DNA of 64,000 bases from Escallonia rubra (taxonomy: Eukaryota; Streptophyta; Magnoliopsida; Escalloniales; Escalloniaceae), in contig JAVXUO010001058.1 in the NCBI GenBank assembly GCA_033065855.1, positions 1 to 64,000 on the forward strand, given 5' to 3'. Position 1 is the first letter of the stretch. Every line of letters begins with the position of its first letter. A program made the translations under genes and the position numbers. Under the pieces are notes generated by a model. It was not told the DNA's origin. It saw only the letters and a list, made by a program, of their open reading frames with translations, and did not search any database. Shown in pieces: positions 1-11,075 of this stretch.

Positions 1-256
1 AAGAGGATGAAGTTAGGAACGGAGTTGAGAGGAGATATGGTTAGAATAGGAGAAGATCGTACTCATTTGTTTGTTTTGGACACGGATGACTCTGGAAAAC
101 GTAAGGCTGAAAGTCAATGTCTCTACCAGCTTTATGCCTCAACATACAAGATTGGACGCGGGCCTAACCAAAGCAAAGGTTAAACATATTATGATGGCTC
201 TACTTTATATTATATCATTTCGACAGTTGTAAGAAATGCCATGGTTGAGTATATAC

Positions 257-387
257 CAGGTGCCTGCGAAAACCTCAATCTCAGCCAAAACACTGCATCG
301 ACCAGAGTCGACGTAGTCGATGCACCCCCTGTTGATGTTGATGCAGAGCATAAACCAATGATACTCCTGGCAAATTGGCACGGAGAA
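257..387 (-). pseudogene. Exon with the His and Asp motifs of a Ulp1/C48 protease
   Basis: After a pyrimidine-rich acceptor (CTTTTCAG) the minus strand reads VPICQEYHWFMLCININ followed by DYVDS. In Ulp1-type SUMO proteases the catalytic His sits in a HW motif in a beta strand and the catalytic Asp follows in a (Y)xDS motif about 15-20 residues later; both are present with normal spacing. The exon can end at a GTATAT donor at 256. A following exon (about 175-55) reads to PKQTNEYD, which corresponds to the region before the catalytic Cys, but the expected Asp-Cys-Gly reads Asp-Leu-Leu and a stop follows. Family assignment is fairly secure; activity is unlikely. Confidence 0.6.
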
Positions 388-2469
388 CTGAAAAGGGAAG
401 AAAAATTCAGCACCTAAGGTGTGTAATGAACAATACACATAAAATGGTTGATATAAAGGCAATGTCAACTGAACTAAATATCTTGGTTTTTAACAGTTAG
501 TGCCATCTAAACATGTATGCATTTGAACCTTGCAAGTGCACAAAGCCAATTTACAGATAGAATACTGATATGGAAGAAGTCAATGACAGAAGAGTATACC
601 AATTGGACGTCCTCCAATTTAATCAGCGGGTTAGATTGTTCAAAGAAGCGGGAGAAGAAGTCGAATATCTCATCGTCGGACCTGACCTGAGATCATCCAT
701 GAATTTGATAATCGAGGACTGCAGTTTATGTAGGTATACATGGCTCAGTTTCAAAACAATTAGACCAAAGATATGAGCAATACTCAAGTTGAAACAACGT
801 AAATCACCGCAAAATCGGAGGCAAATGTGTAACGTAGCACAGAGCCTGAACTGTCGGCATTGACGACCTCCGACCACGCATCAACAACCTGAAACATAAG
901 GCAGGGACTACGAGCTGTCAACCTCGTTGGTATGCAAATGACGTTTGAACATTGATAACAACTTCCCTAAATGGGATATGCAATATTATTCTCATCGCAT
1001 GGCATTGTATATACATTTCTCATATGACAAGATGATTTTAACACTTTCAGTTAGAGCATATCTGAACCTGTCTCTAATTAAAGCCAACTTTAGTTTAGAG
1101 ACCACTCAAATCATGACATTTCATGGTTATAGAATAGCTCAGTAACTATAAGTTCACTAGATTTATCACACAGAGTGAGCGGATTGGTTTCTGATTATCA
1201 TGCTAGTTGGTTATTCGCGTTCTAAATATCTAAGTAAGCTGCTGGAAGAGGTATGTAGAGATGTGGTACCTCGGATGAGACCCACTGCTTCCCCTGTAGC
1301 GTGAGAATTCGGTCCTTAGTCAAGAAGGTTTGAGGCATCTTAACGACAACCGAACTGTCGATAAGAAATGAAAATAATAGGATAAGTAATAAGAACTTCT
1401 ATAAATAAAATGACCCAAATACCCCAAAAGGCTTAAGCAGATTCATTACCTCGCAGGCACTTCGGACTGGAAGACGTTCTTCACAGCTTCCTTTTCGAGC
1501 CTTGAGAGCGTCACCTTTTGGTCACCGGCAAAATAAAGATAGGGGCTCCTTGTCGTGTTAGAGCACTTCACCTTTCTAATTGGAGCAGACCTCCTCTTTG
1601 GATGGGGACAGATGATTGACCCATCGGCCGTAGCCCCTTCTGCAATAATACAGCTGCTTGTCCTCCTCATTTTAAAGGACAGCTTTGATAAGGTTTTCAA
1701 GCAGGTCGTCGGCCAAGGAAGAATCATCCATGTTGTCGCCTATCGGAGTCGGTGGTGAAGAACGAGGGCTGGCACGTTTGGAGTGAGTAGCTGCAGGAGA
1801 CATTTCAGTTGCAGGAGGGGAGGAGAAGGATCGTAGGCGCTTAGATACAGGTTCGTATTGGGCGCCGTCATTCTTCAAAATGGTCGGCCTTTTTCCACTC
1901 TTACTCCTTCCATCAGTGGCACGACCTGAAACAGTCCGAGCAGTCCGAATCGCATGCTCGGATGGTGATGATAGTAGTTGATCTTGAGGTGTCGGGCCAA
2001 CTTCAGGTGATGTTGGCTCCGTAGACGATGCAGCGGCCTTCTTTGCAAGGAGGAACCTCTCAAGTTCTGGCAAGTAAGGTACAATCTCCGCAAACTTGCG
2101 TATCCACTGCAAATGACTCAAACGTAGTTCATACAAAAACATAATGATTTGAAGGTGAAAAAAAGAAACCCAACAAAAGCAAATAACTTCAGTCCATTGA
2201 GTTGCTAAGCTACGTACCGGAATAGGGAAGGAGGTGCTAGCAGGGGCGGGGGAGACATCCGTGTCATTTTCTCCACGATTCTCCATTTCAATGCGGCTAA
2301 TTATATGAAGTGGTGTCCAATGTGCCATATAGGGACTTTCAACCGCTTTGTTGTCGAGGACGCCGTATGGAGCTTTGTGGAAGTAAAAGAACTGCACAGG
2401 AAATGTCATCATGGATCAGGTTCAATAATAAACATAGCTCGACAAACGAATGTACATATAGTTATTTTT

Positions 2470-3075
2470 GCGTGCCATCAACAACGCAACGCAGCCGGCG
2501 ATACCGGTTTTAGTCCTGCCTTGCTTGAAATTGGTCACACCTCGGACCAACTTATTAAGGACAAGCTGCGACCAATTGTATTGGGCGGACGTTTTCAGAT
2601 ATGGCAGGAAATAAGTCGACGGATGGCTTGCCCCTCGTGGGACAAAGAAATGTACTCAGCAAAAACAGCAAGAAAGCCTGGCAAAATTCCTCATTAACTA
2701 CTTGTACACTCGTGAGGTACGAGGCCAAGGCCTTTAAACTCCTCCGAGAAAAACGATCTCGAATGTGATGCAAGACATCATCGTCAATGGATGTTGGAAC
2801 TCGTTTGCCCTTGTATGGAATTCCTAATACAAGTCCTACATCACTTACATTTATCCGTACGGTTTCGGTCTTGCCTACGCGCATCTTGCGCGTGTACGGG
2901 TCAAATCTGTCAACAAGGCCAAGTAAGAAACTCCTTGGCAATGTTGAGCAGTGCATGTTGAAAAACGAATGAAAACCCATTGCCTCAATTGCAGAGGATT
3001 TGGCAGCATTTTCTTTTAGCCCCTCCATCAAAGCAGCAAGCATCCTTGGGCTACACCGGCTCTCGAAGATTGCCT
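2470..3075 (-). pseudogene. N-terminal exon of the Ulp1-like gene, with a frame change
   Basis: The exon opens after a clear TTGCAG acceptor and reads about 165 codons: AIFESRCSPRM, then RFDPYTRKMRV, a short beta-rich stretch, VLGIPYKGKRVP, and LCPTRGKPSVDLFPAIS. It stops at 2555, but the next frame continues without a gap as NWSQLVLNKLVRGVTNF and KTGIAGCVALLMARK. That continuation is exactly what the family shows after this point, so a one-base indel near 2575 is the simplest explanation. The domain resembles the N-terminal region of plant proteins that carry Ulp1 protease tails; its biochemical role is not known to me. Confidence 0.55.
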
Positions 3076-3487
3076 GCAATAAGTTATAAATGTTATCAAT
3101 AAGGGCATGTGCAGTACATTTCCATATAAAAGCTTGTAAAACAACACCGTCCAATTACAATGCACGATAATGCAGGTTCCAAAGTGTGATTGCTGAATGT
3201 ATAGAGAAGTCATTGTGCCTATGCAGCTCTCTACTTGACTGTCTGTGGAGAGCTTGTACAGCTTAGCAGCTTTGTGAATGTTCTGGAGTTCATGAGGTAT
3301 GTAGGACATTTACTCCCTGCGTTTTCCATATATTTTAATTCAAGCCTATGTGCTAAGTTCAAGCTTATGTGCTAATTCAAGCGTACTGATGTTTTGGAGT
3401 TCATGAAATACATAGAAGACTAATCATGCATCAAGGTAAAATACAATCAGGCACGTTGCGATGTCACTCGCCGTCTCTATCGAGGAA

Positions 3488-3511
3488 ATCGCCGGCAAAG
3501 AGGCCGGCGAT
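3488..3511. repeat. Perfect 9-bp stem hairpin
   Basis: ATCGCCGGC at 3488-3496 and its exact reverse complement at 3503-3511 enclose a 6-base loop (AAAGAG). It marks the left edge of the CA-rich tract that follows and is the first of several GC-rich hairpins in it. Confidence 0.8.
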
Positions 3512-3539
3512 GACGCGAGCCCTAGCTCATTCTACCTCT

Positions 3540-4130
3540 ATACTCACAAAAACACTACAACAGCTCACGCATTCATTGTACTTCTCTCTTTCTACCCACT
3601 TACACACCATCAAGCACATGCACACACCAGTCTCACGTAAACACTGCAGCCATGGATGCCCTTGCAACCATAGCCCTCTTTTTTTGTTTTTATCAGACCT
3701 ACATACATACGCACACTAGGGCAGTCACCATGGCTGCCCTCAGTTCACACACAACTCAAACACAATTCCACAACCAAAACACACCATACCCACAGGCTGC
3801 ACCAAGATGGAAGCAGCCCCTCCTTCGCACCATGGCTGCACCGCAGCCCACATTCTCACTAGTCGAATTATACACGTAGAAAATCTCACAAACACACATT
3901 CCTCATGCATTCATTGTACTGCTCTCTTTCTGCCCTTGTCCTTACAAATGTACAAGAAAGAATGGCCAACAGAAGAAAGCTGTCAACCAGAGGCATTGTG
4001 TCACCATTGGCCAAAAGAGTTTCAACATCGCTGTTTTTGTTGTTCAATTGAAAAACCTCATTACTCACACTCACAGATTTATATTGACACACTACACACG
4101 TTACTCCAAAAATCACAGCCCCTTACTCCC
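3540..4130 (+). repeat. CA-rich tract A with embedded GGCTGC/GCAGCC hairpins
   Basis: The plus strand is dominated by CACA, ACAC and CTC words, with almost no G except in short hairpins: AGGGCAG/CTGCCCT (3718-3740), GGCTGC/GCAGCC (3795-3818) and GGCTGC/GCAGCC with a 3-base loop (3834-3848). A direct repeat of about 34 bp (CTCACGCATTCATTGTACT and on) lies at 3566-3599 and again at 3902-3935. Tracts of the same style lie at 17340-18475 and, inverted, at 31140-31680. Open frames here (His/Thr-rich) are composition artefacts. Origin unknown; a dispersed non-coding repeat or element end is likely. Confidence 0.6.
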
Positions 4131-4329
4131 TAAACAATGAATAAACCTATTATACGTAACCTTTATTGGTATAGACCTAGACGATGGATAGGACTATTCT
4201 ACGTAAACGTTAATGGATCATTTACTAACGTAATATTGATAGATCATTTATTTAAGTATGCATCACAGATAATAAATTGTCATCCTTTAGCTCTCGATGA
4301 TAACAAAGATGCTTATCATTTTTTGCAGA

Positions 4330-4530
4330 TTAGAGTAATATTTTTAATTATCCCAAGGCAAATAAAAGCTGAACTAGCTGTTACAGTGATGAGAACGATT
4401 GTTGAAGCACTCACTGCGAAGTGCAAAGAAATTGTGGAAACTGAGGGTGAAAAGATCAACGAGGACTACGTGAATGAAGCAGAACCAAGCATCACTTGGT
4501 TCTCGGTTGCCAGCAGGGAGGATGTTTAAA
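4330..4530 (+). CDS. Putative last exon, protein not identified
   Basis: A TTTTTTGCAG acceptor at about 4329 is followed by an open frame to the TAA at 4527-4529. The peptide is charged and helix-like ([19 protein letters not shown], then [16 protein letters not shown]) and ends [13 protein letters not shown]. Codon usage and amino-acid balance differ from the surrounding low-complexity DNA, which is why I keep it. I do not recognise the family. The upstream part of the longer open frame (from 4137) looks like AT-rich non-coding sequence. It could belong to the same broken gene as the fragment at 4953-5174. Confidence 0.35.
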
Positions 4531-4952
4531 ATGTTCCTTTAATAGTTCGATATAAGATTCCATGATTTTATAATGTCAAAGTAAAAGAGATTCTTGCTTC
4601 CGGTATCCCATCAAATGGATGATTACATGCTAGAAGAAGGGCCCCTCCTAGCAGTATGGAGTCTTGTCTAAATTTTCTATTGAAAGCCATTGAGCAGTCT
4701 GGCCCCTTTTTTATTGAATGCCATCGTGCTCAATGTCAACACCAATTTAGTTTCTGAATTTCCACTATAGGCATAACCTGAATTGACGCATGAGTCATAG
4801 CAATGTGACGGTGAGGGGCCTGATTTTTGAATTCTATGGAGTTAGCAATTCCAAACAGCTACCTCAGTTAATGTTTAGTTTCAATTTCTTGCTTCTTTTC
4901 TAATTATAACAACAACAGTGGAGATTTTTGTGTTTATAAAGCATTGACGGGT

Positions 4953-5174
4953 CCTGTTAGGCGTAGATCATGGTGGCAAACCGAGGCAATTGGTTCTAAC
5001 AAGAGAAAAGCTGACTTGCCTGTTGGTGATACATAATTTGTTGTCAATCCAGCTTTAGGAAAATCTTTTCTGAAGCAGGGGGGTACTCTATTGGTCAAAT
5101 TGGATACTTTGCTTGATGGTATCAGGGAGATATCTAGTACCCCATGGGAGTTTAGAGAGTATTACGATGCGTGA
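4953..5174 (+). pseudogene. Coding-like fragment with one internal stop, not identified
   Basis: One frame reads about 73 codons, PVRRRSWWQTEAIGSNKRK, then (after a single TAA at about 5034) FVVNPALGKSFLKQGG, LLVKLDTLLDGIREI and STPWEFREYYDA, ending at a TGA. The peptide has the balance of a folded protein and holds its frame on both sides of the stop, so it looks like a decayed exon. No catalytic motif is recognisable and I cannot name the family. Confidence 0.3.
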
Positions 5175-5274
5175 AAAAATCACACTTTTTGCCAGTTTCC
5201 ATAATTTTTAGTGTTTTTCAAACCCCTTCGAGGTTGCGATTTTCTTTTCTCAGGGGTACGGTCTAAATGTCCAA

Positions 5275-5292
5275 CCCCCCCCCCCCCCCCCC
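5275..5292 (+). repeat. Poly-C run of 18
   Basis: Eighteen consecutive C residues. Similar runs occur at 11861-11880 (20 C) and 35096-35107 (12 C). Assembly length may be unreliable at these sites. Confidence 0.9.
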
Positions 5293-5454
5293 ACGTTATG
5301 AGTTTCTTTATCATTAAATCACAGGCTAAGTTTATTTAAAAATAAAAAAAGAAATCCCTACATATTATGAGCCAACCTTGGGATTACTAGTCCTATGACT
5401 TTACCACGAAACCATTCATGCATAACAATAAATTGGTATGAAACGAACACTTGC

Positions 5455-5878
5455 CTTATATGTTTTGCGTTTCTCTTTCCCTCCATGTTTTTTTTGGCTT
5501 GGCGGACATACGGTAATTTCTCATCCTCGCTTAGGTCTTTCCACATTCGCGAGGCAAGCTGTGAAACCTAAAATAAAGACATATTTTAGATTATCAATAG
5601 AGCGGTTACCAAATAAGTGAGCTGGGAAATGCTAAAATAGTTTCAATTACCTCTCTCATCATCATGTATCGACTAGCGTGGGACTGCTGCAGTCCTTGCT
5701 TTATTTCGGCGCTGAAGACATTAATGCAAACCAAGGTCAAACACTCATCATAATTACATGTCTTGCATATACACTACCTTATAAACTTTATCAAGAACTT
5801 ACAAAAATCTCATGAACGCGTTGACAGGCCTCTTCCTTGTACACGATGCCTCGCCTCGCTCCATGTTTGAGCTCATTG
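5455..5878 (-). CDS. HMG-box protein, three exons (partial gene)
   Basis: Three minus-strand exons join in frame: 5878-5803, 5711-5651 and 5567-5455. Exon 1 follows TTTTAG, reads an ATG at 5876 and then TRKRPVNAFMRF, the classic start of an HMG box, and ends at GTAAGT. Exon 2 starts after TCTTCAG, completes the split Phe codon, reads AEIKQGLQQSHASRYMMMRE and ends at GTAATT. Exon 3 starts after TTTTAG, reads VSQLASRMWKDLSEDEKLPY and VRQAKKNMEGKR. The spacing KRPxNAF...F...VS.LAS..WK.LS..EK.PY...A matches a complete HMG box of about 63 residues, a DNA-bending fold in nuclear proteins. The last donor would be AAG|GCAAGT, a GC-AG intron; otherwise the frame runs on to a stop near 5358. Exons further up- or downstream were not found. 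It could be part of the gene at 1-3080, which has the same orientation. Confidence 0.6.
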
Positions 5879-5942
5879 CTAAAACAAATGGCAATTATAA
5901 ATACACGTACATACTTCACGAGCTAATATCAAACCTAGATGC

Positions 5943-7434
5943 AGTGGCGGAGCCATTAACCTTACACAATGTGGACACCCAGTAGATGCAAAAATTACAC
6001 TTGCAACAGGTAAACTATAGTCAATATGTAATTACTTCTTAGATCAACCATGTGGTCATGCGTCAAATTAGCAATGGAGAAATTACTCTGCCATTTTACA
6101 CATCATGTCTCAGCCAGGCAAAATAAGTTGCCAACAACCCACCATTTATGTGTAGTTGATACATCTCGAGCTTTCTTATTTCTGGTAAAGCTTTTCACCA
6201 AATCCGACAACCGAAAAAAAGACAAGAACTATTAATGCGGTGGAAACTTCAATGTTATTAATCTGCATATGCCCCCTTTTTTTTCCTTTCCTGGTACAAT
6301 GGACTAGTATGTATATGCCAAAACTACTCTGAAGTCAAAAATTGAAGGAATCCTCAGGGCTCAAACTATTGCCAATGAAGGGAAAATGGGTTGGGTGAAC
6401 TGAGGCAATTACTCCACCCCTCCATCAGATTATACGTTGTGGAATACAGATTGCTAGCCCAGAGAGCAGTACATCACTACTCAGATTCCCAATAGACCCA
6501 CTAATCATCACCAAGCGCCCGAAAAGACATCAAAGGAGCATTTATTACTAATACTAAACAAATAACAAAACAAAAAAAGAAAGTAGATACGTAGAGAACA
6601 TTGAGTAGTCAGGGGAACCCAAAGCACCATACAGTGAACATTTACAAAGAGCAATTCCAATATGATTTCTAAGTATGTGTACACTCCAAAGTCAATGTCA
6701 GTACCAACTATCAGCTGAGAAGCGCTACCTAAGCACAATGGTTAACATATTTGATGCATAGATATCTGAGCCTTGGTACTAATAAATTTGAAACTAAAGC
6801 TAGTATGCCTCTTCGATATTCACCTTGAATCTTATAAGCGATGAATATTTCATTCACCAATTCATGAGTGCTGAGATTTATGGATGATTTCATTTTGCTT
6901 AAACAATTAATTAATCTACAAAGCCACCACATGTTCCGCACTAGGATTCACATGGAAGAAATTGTAGGTATTTTCAGTCTAGCAGAGAAAAGGTGTGTCA
7001 TATGGAGACTGTCAGAGATTGTAGTTATTTCAAATCCAGTGAAGTAGACTCATAAATTGTAATATCTTCTTAAGACGAACAAGGATAATCTTGTCCAAAT
7101 TTCCGATACCGAGTTTTCTAATGTTTTTCCAGACATAGGAAAGCCATATCATAGGGCAGGTTAGTAAACATGACTTCTCGTGTATAGTGAGTAAGATCCT
7201 AGTGGCAATCTTCTGTTTCTCTCCTCATCAGAGTAACAAGGTGACATTGGATACCCTTCCAAGTGCCTTCCAAGTGCGAGAGGTGAGTCACTCCTATATT
7301 GAGGAAAATATGGTGATCTTTTCGTGTCAGTTAATGCACTAAACTCCTTTTCGTGTGAACCCTTTACACCTAAAAGATAACCTATTTACACTAACAATAG
7401 TGCGGAATGAATAAAATTTCCCAACAAGTGGTAG
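5943..7434. other. Non-coding AT-rich interval with a hAT-like terminus
   Basis: No convincing gene. At 5943 the sequence CAGTGGCGGAGCC matches the terminal repeat of the hAT element at 18792. A related inverted end (GGTACCGCCACTG) lies near 7875-7888. The pair could mark an old hAT insertion, but I found no transposase remnant and no clean target duplication, so this is only a suggestion. Confidence 0.25.
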
Positions 7435-9157
7435 CATAAGCAACCTGAGGTGTGTGACACTGTTATTCAGCTGTGACAGATATAGAAGCGCTAAAGGTAC
7501 AACATGTAGGCTCAATAGGTTTCTACCATTACTAGCCAAAAACATAAATTTCACTAGTTTTTCTTACTCAGAATATAAGCTTTCACCATCAACTATTTCT
7601 GGTCAGTGCTTCAAATTGTCGCAATTTTGGTATGCTCCCTTTTGTTTTTTGTTGCATTTATTGTTTTAAAGTCCTAGAAAGAGTAGCAGTGACTCCTTTG
7701 GTATGCTCCATTTTGTTTTTTGTTGCATTTATTGTTTTAAAGTCCTAGAAAGAGTAGCAGTGACTCCTTTGGTATGCTCAATTTTGTTTTTCGTTGCATT
7801 TATGGTTTTAAAGTCCTAGAAAGAGAGCAGCTGTGAATCTGAAATATTTGTTTGCACCCCCTGGAGTGAAATCTTGGTACCGCCACTGCTTGATGCACCA
7901 CATAGAAGACAACTGGCGACACAATGTCAAGACCTTAAAACACAGCTAACTGCCTGAGTAATCAAAAACTTATGCTTTGGTACATGTTTCTCCACAGCAG
8001 TTCACAGCCCTCAAACCTGAATACTCAACCTCTATGACCATAGCCAGTCTAAAATGTTTGGTCACCTCCCCAAGGGTTCAACCCACACCCGATACCCACC
8101 CCCGCAGTAGTCTTAAGACACCTCTTACGCCACTAGGGGTTTACGAATGCCCCGGTCCCTTATTTCTTAAATAATGGGACAACAAAATAGAATGGACAAT
8201 AAAAATCAAGAAAACAAAGTGATGTAAGCGTAAACTATGAGAGCGATGCTCTGGTACCATCTAAACACAGAGAGAGGGGCCAAACTACCCTCTATACATA
8301 AGCAACATGAGGTGTGTGACACTGTTATTCAGCTGTGACAGATATAGAAGCGCTAAAGGTACAACATGTAGGCTCAATAGGTTTCTACCATTACTAGGCA
8401 AAAACATAAATTTCACTAGTTTTTCTTACTCAGAATATAAGCTTTCACCATCAACTATTTCTGGTCAGTGCTTCAAATTGTCGCAATTTTGGTATGCTCC
8501 CTTTTGTTTTTTGTAGCATTTATTGTTTTAAAGTCCTAGAAAGAGTAGCAGTGACTCCTTTGGTATGCTCCATTTTGTTTTTTGTTGCATTTATTATTTT
8601 AAAGTCCTAGAAAGAGCAGCAGTGACTCCTTTGGTATGCTCCATTTTGTTTTTTGTTGCATTTATGGTTTTAAAGTCCTAGAAAGAGAGCAGCATTGAAT
8701 CTGAAATATTTTTTTGCACCCCCTGGAGTGAAATCTTGGTACCGCCACTGCTTGATGCACCACATAGAAGACAACTAGCGACACAATGTCAAGACCTTAA
8801 AACACAGCTAACTGCCTGAGTAATAAAAAACTTATGCTTTGGTACATGTTTCTCCACAGCAGTACACAACCTTCAAACATGAATACTTAGCCTCTATGAC
8901 CACAGCCAGTCTGAAATCTTTGGTCACCTCCCCAAGGGTTCAAACCACACCCGATACCCACCCAGCAGTAGTCTTAAGACACCTCTTACGCCACTAGGGG
9001 TTTACGAATGCCCCGGTCCCTTATTTCTTAAATAGTGGGACAACAAAATAGAATGGACAATAAAAATCAAGAAAACAAAGTGATGTAAGCGTAAACTATG
9101 AGAGCGATGCTCTGGTACCATCTAAACACAGAGAGAGGGGCCAAACTACCCTCTATA
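7435..9157 (+). repeat. Tandem duplication of about 862 bp (two copies)
   Basis: Copy 1 is 7435-8296 and copy 2 is 8297-9157, joined head to tail at the word CATAAG, which appears at both starts and again just after copy 2 (9158). The copies are nearly identical by eye (scattered single-base changes). Each contains the hAT-like end CCGCCACTG (about 7880 and 8740) and three internal units of about 71 bp. Short open frames inside both copies are identical because of the duplication and do not look coding. Confidence 0.9.
7626..7825 (+). repeat. Three tandem units of about 71 bp
   Basis: Units begin TTGGTATGCTCC or TTGGTATGCTCA at about 7628, 7699 and 7770 and share GTTTTAAAGTCCTAGAAAG. The same three-unit block recurs in the second large copy at about 8490-8690, so the short repeat predates the 862-bp duplication. 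Confidence 0.8.
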
Positions 9158-10620
9158 CATAAGTAGGATATTAAAAGTATTCCAACAGATGGATACACGT
9201 TTGCTTCTTTAATTTTACATAATGTAGGGTAAGCGTGTACTATTGCCAACAGCCTCATCTAATTTTTTCCTATTCTTCCTAATACATTTGCAAATACCTG
9301 ATGGATTCTTTTTCTGTCTTAACTTGTTATTGTTCAAGCTTCAATCCACATGCCACGAATTGGATATCAGGATTGATCCGACCACTCAGAATGGTAACCG
9401 TTGAACGTCTTCTTCGTAAATATGCTGCTATGTATGACATAAAGATTTTCGTGTATGTCTCTCTCTCTATCTCTCTCTCACACTCACACTCATACACACA
9501 CACACACATACACACACACACACACACATACACATACACATGAACGTGCACACGCACGCACGCACGCAAGGCGTGCACACAACCAACGATCACATTTTTT
9601 TTATGCATGTAGGCGTGGTAGGAAGAACTATCCTACCGGTTCAGAACTGCTTTGTTAATGCACGTCGTAACTTTAACTTGAGAAATGTTGTGTTATTCAG
9701 TCAATATGATGTCCATGCTTATATCAATTCTATCGAAGATATCACTTCTTGCTTCATGTCTACATTAGAAGCCCCCACTTCCTGAGAATTCAGATGCTTT
9801 TTCTGTTCTTAATCTGATGTTTCAAGTCCTCTGAAAACTATATAACATGAAACTTCTTCACCTACAACCACTGATGTGGGTCTTACTCAAGAAGCGAATG
9901 GGATACCTCTTTCAAAAGAACTCAACTTGACAATTATTTCATATCTAATTGCATGAAAAGACCATAAACAAAATACTTAATGCAACTAATTCCCAGTAGA
10001 GCTTTTGCTGTCTATGGGAGCTCCCCAAGTGACCTCCATATCTAAAGATAGAGCATGGATCGGACTTTCTGTGAAAGATGCTACGAACCCAACCCTTTGG
10101 TTCGAATGAAACTCTGCGGATATACTGACCTCCTACATATCATTTTGCACTTTGGCTTTTGATTAGATTTGAGCCCCTAGTCATCAATGTTGCGATACGT
10201 ATCTAGAACACGTACCATAAAACAATAAAGTTTGATGTACTCATACAAAACTAAGGCAAAAAATATGCATATAGTTCGATTATCATAACAAACTGTGCAC
10301 ATGACTACAACCACTCATGCAACGCTCTGGGTCTTGACAGAGAGCCAACTTGACAGAGATCCAATCTTACTAAAAACAACGTACATCCAATATTTCAGTT
10401 GTTACAACCGAAGCAATATGCATGCCAAAGTACGGAAGGTCGTGAATTTGTCAAAAAACACTTAATCATAAAAAAACAACAACAGATAAACGTCGAGCTA
10501 TACAGCGGCACGCACAATCAAATGTCGAAGAAACCTACTGATCACTCAAAAAATATAAGAAGGGGTACCTTTACACTAGCGCGCACCAACGTCGAGCTTC
10601 GGAATGCAATCTTCAGTGCC
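9158..10620. other. Unassigned interval with a CA microsatellite
   Basis: Contains (CT)n then (CA)n from about 9455 to 9545, followed by a CACGCACGCACG run. Short open frames on either side (9301-9470 and 9602-9785) are not recognisable as a protein family; the second follows a possible acceptor (GCATGTAG). The rest, to 10620, is AT-rich with nothing I can name. Confidence 0.4.
9475..9545 (+). repeat. CA/TACA microsatellite
   Basis: Simple CA repeat with TACA interruptions. It gives long open frames on both strands that are not genes. Confidence 0.85.
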
Positions 10621-10679
10621 TCTACAGCGACATGCATGAAATGATTCTTGATTTTCTCGTCACGGCATCCGTTACGACA

Positions 10680-11075
10680 GCAGGGTCAGGGGAAGGACCA
10701 CCACGTAGTGGTGGTTGGGGGCTGAGGGGTTGGACGAAAGGGATGGAGGACCGTGCTGTGGTGGCGGTGCTGGGTACGGGGAGGAGACAGTCGTGCGTGG
10801 AGGCGGGAGACAGACGTATCTCTCGGATTGGGGGACAGGTGCGGTTGGAGGGAAATATGGGGGTTGGGGTAGGGTGGGGGTGACCGCAGCAGGGTAGGGG
10901 GTGGGGTGGAGGTGGGGTAACCTGCGGGGTTGACGGGGGGGAGGTGGAGTGGGGTAGGCAAAATTTTGGAGGGAAAGGGGATGAAGTTGAGGGCCGATTG
11001 GGGGAGAGAAGGGCTGGGCGGAGGGCACGAAGTGGGTTTACTACGGGAAGGGGTATTTTGGGGAAGGGGAAATGA
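10680..11075 (+). repeat. G-rich, strand-asymmetric block
   Basis: About 400 bp in which the plus strand is dominated by runs of three to seven G separated by one to four bases, densest at 10856-10960. C is scarce on this strand. The pattern fits G-quadruplex-forming sequence. Overlapping proline-rich open frames on the minus strand follow from the composition. Function unknown. Confidence 0.6.

Larger units (their letters stand above)
1..3080 (-). pseudogene. Multi-exon gene remnant: transposon-type N-terminal domain plus Ulp1-like cysteine protease
   Basis: Read on the minus strand, coding-like segments follow one another with plausible splice sites: 3075-2470 (acceptor TTGCAG just before 3075; motif RFDPYTRK, then NWSQLVLNKLVRGV after a frame change), 2397-2223 (FYFHKAPYGVLDNK, donor GGTACGT), 2110-1446 (charged, Ser/Pro-rich linker, another frame change near 1690), 683-557 (SDDEIFDFFSRFFEQ) and 387 downwards (Ulp1-type catalytic core). 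This order, an N-terminal helical domain, a variable linker and a C48/Ulp1 protease, is known from plant transposon-derived Ulp1-like genes (Mutator-type elements carry such genes). Frame changes near 2575 and 1690 indicate decay, although an unusual splice cannot be excluded. The gene probably runs off the left edge. I infer a domesticated or captured transposon gene, now broken. Confidence 0.6.

Noticed and set aside
10-183. Plus-strand open frame of 57 codons at the left edge
   Set aside because: The minus strand at the same place reads as the continuation of the Ulp1-like gene after a good acceptor, ending in PKQTNEYD, so the plus frame is more likely a shadow.
7454-8516. Two similar 70-codon frames at 7454 and 8307
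   Set aside because: Same frame copied by the 862-bp duplication; not protein-like and not conserved in other phases of the repeat.
9301-9660. Frames across the CA microsatellite
   Set aside because: Open because CA repeats encode Thr/His without stops.
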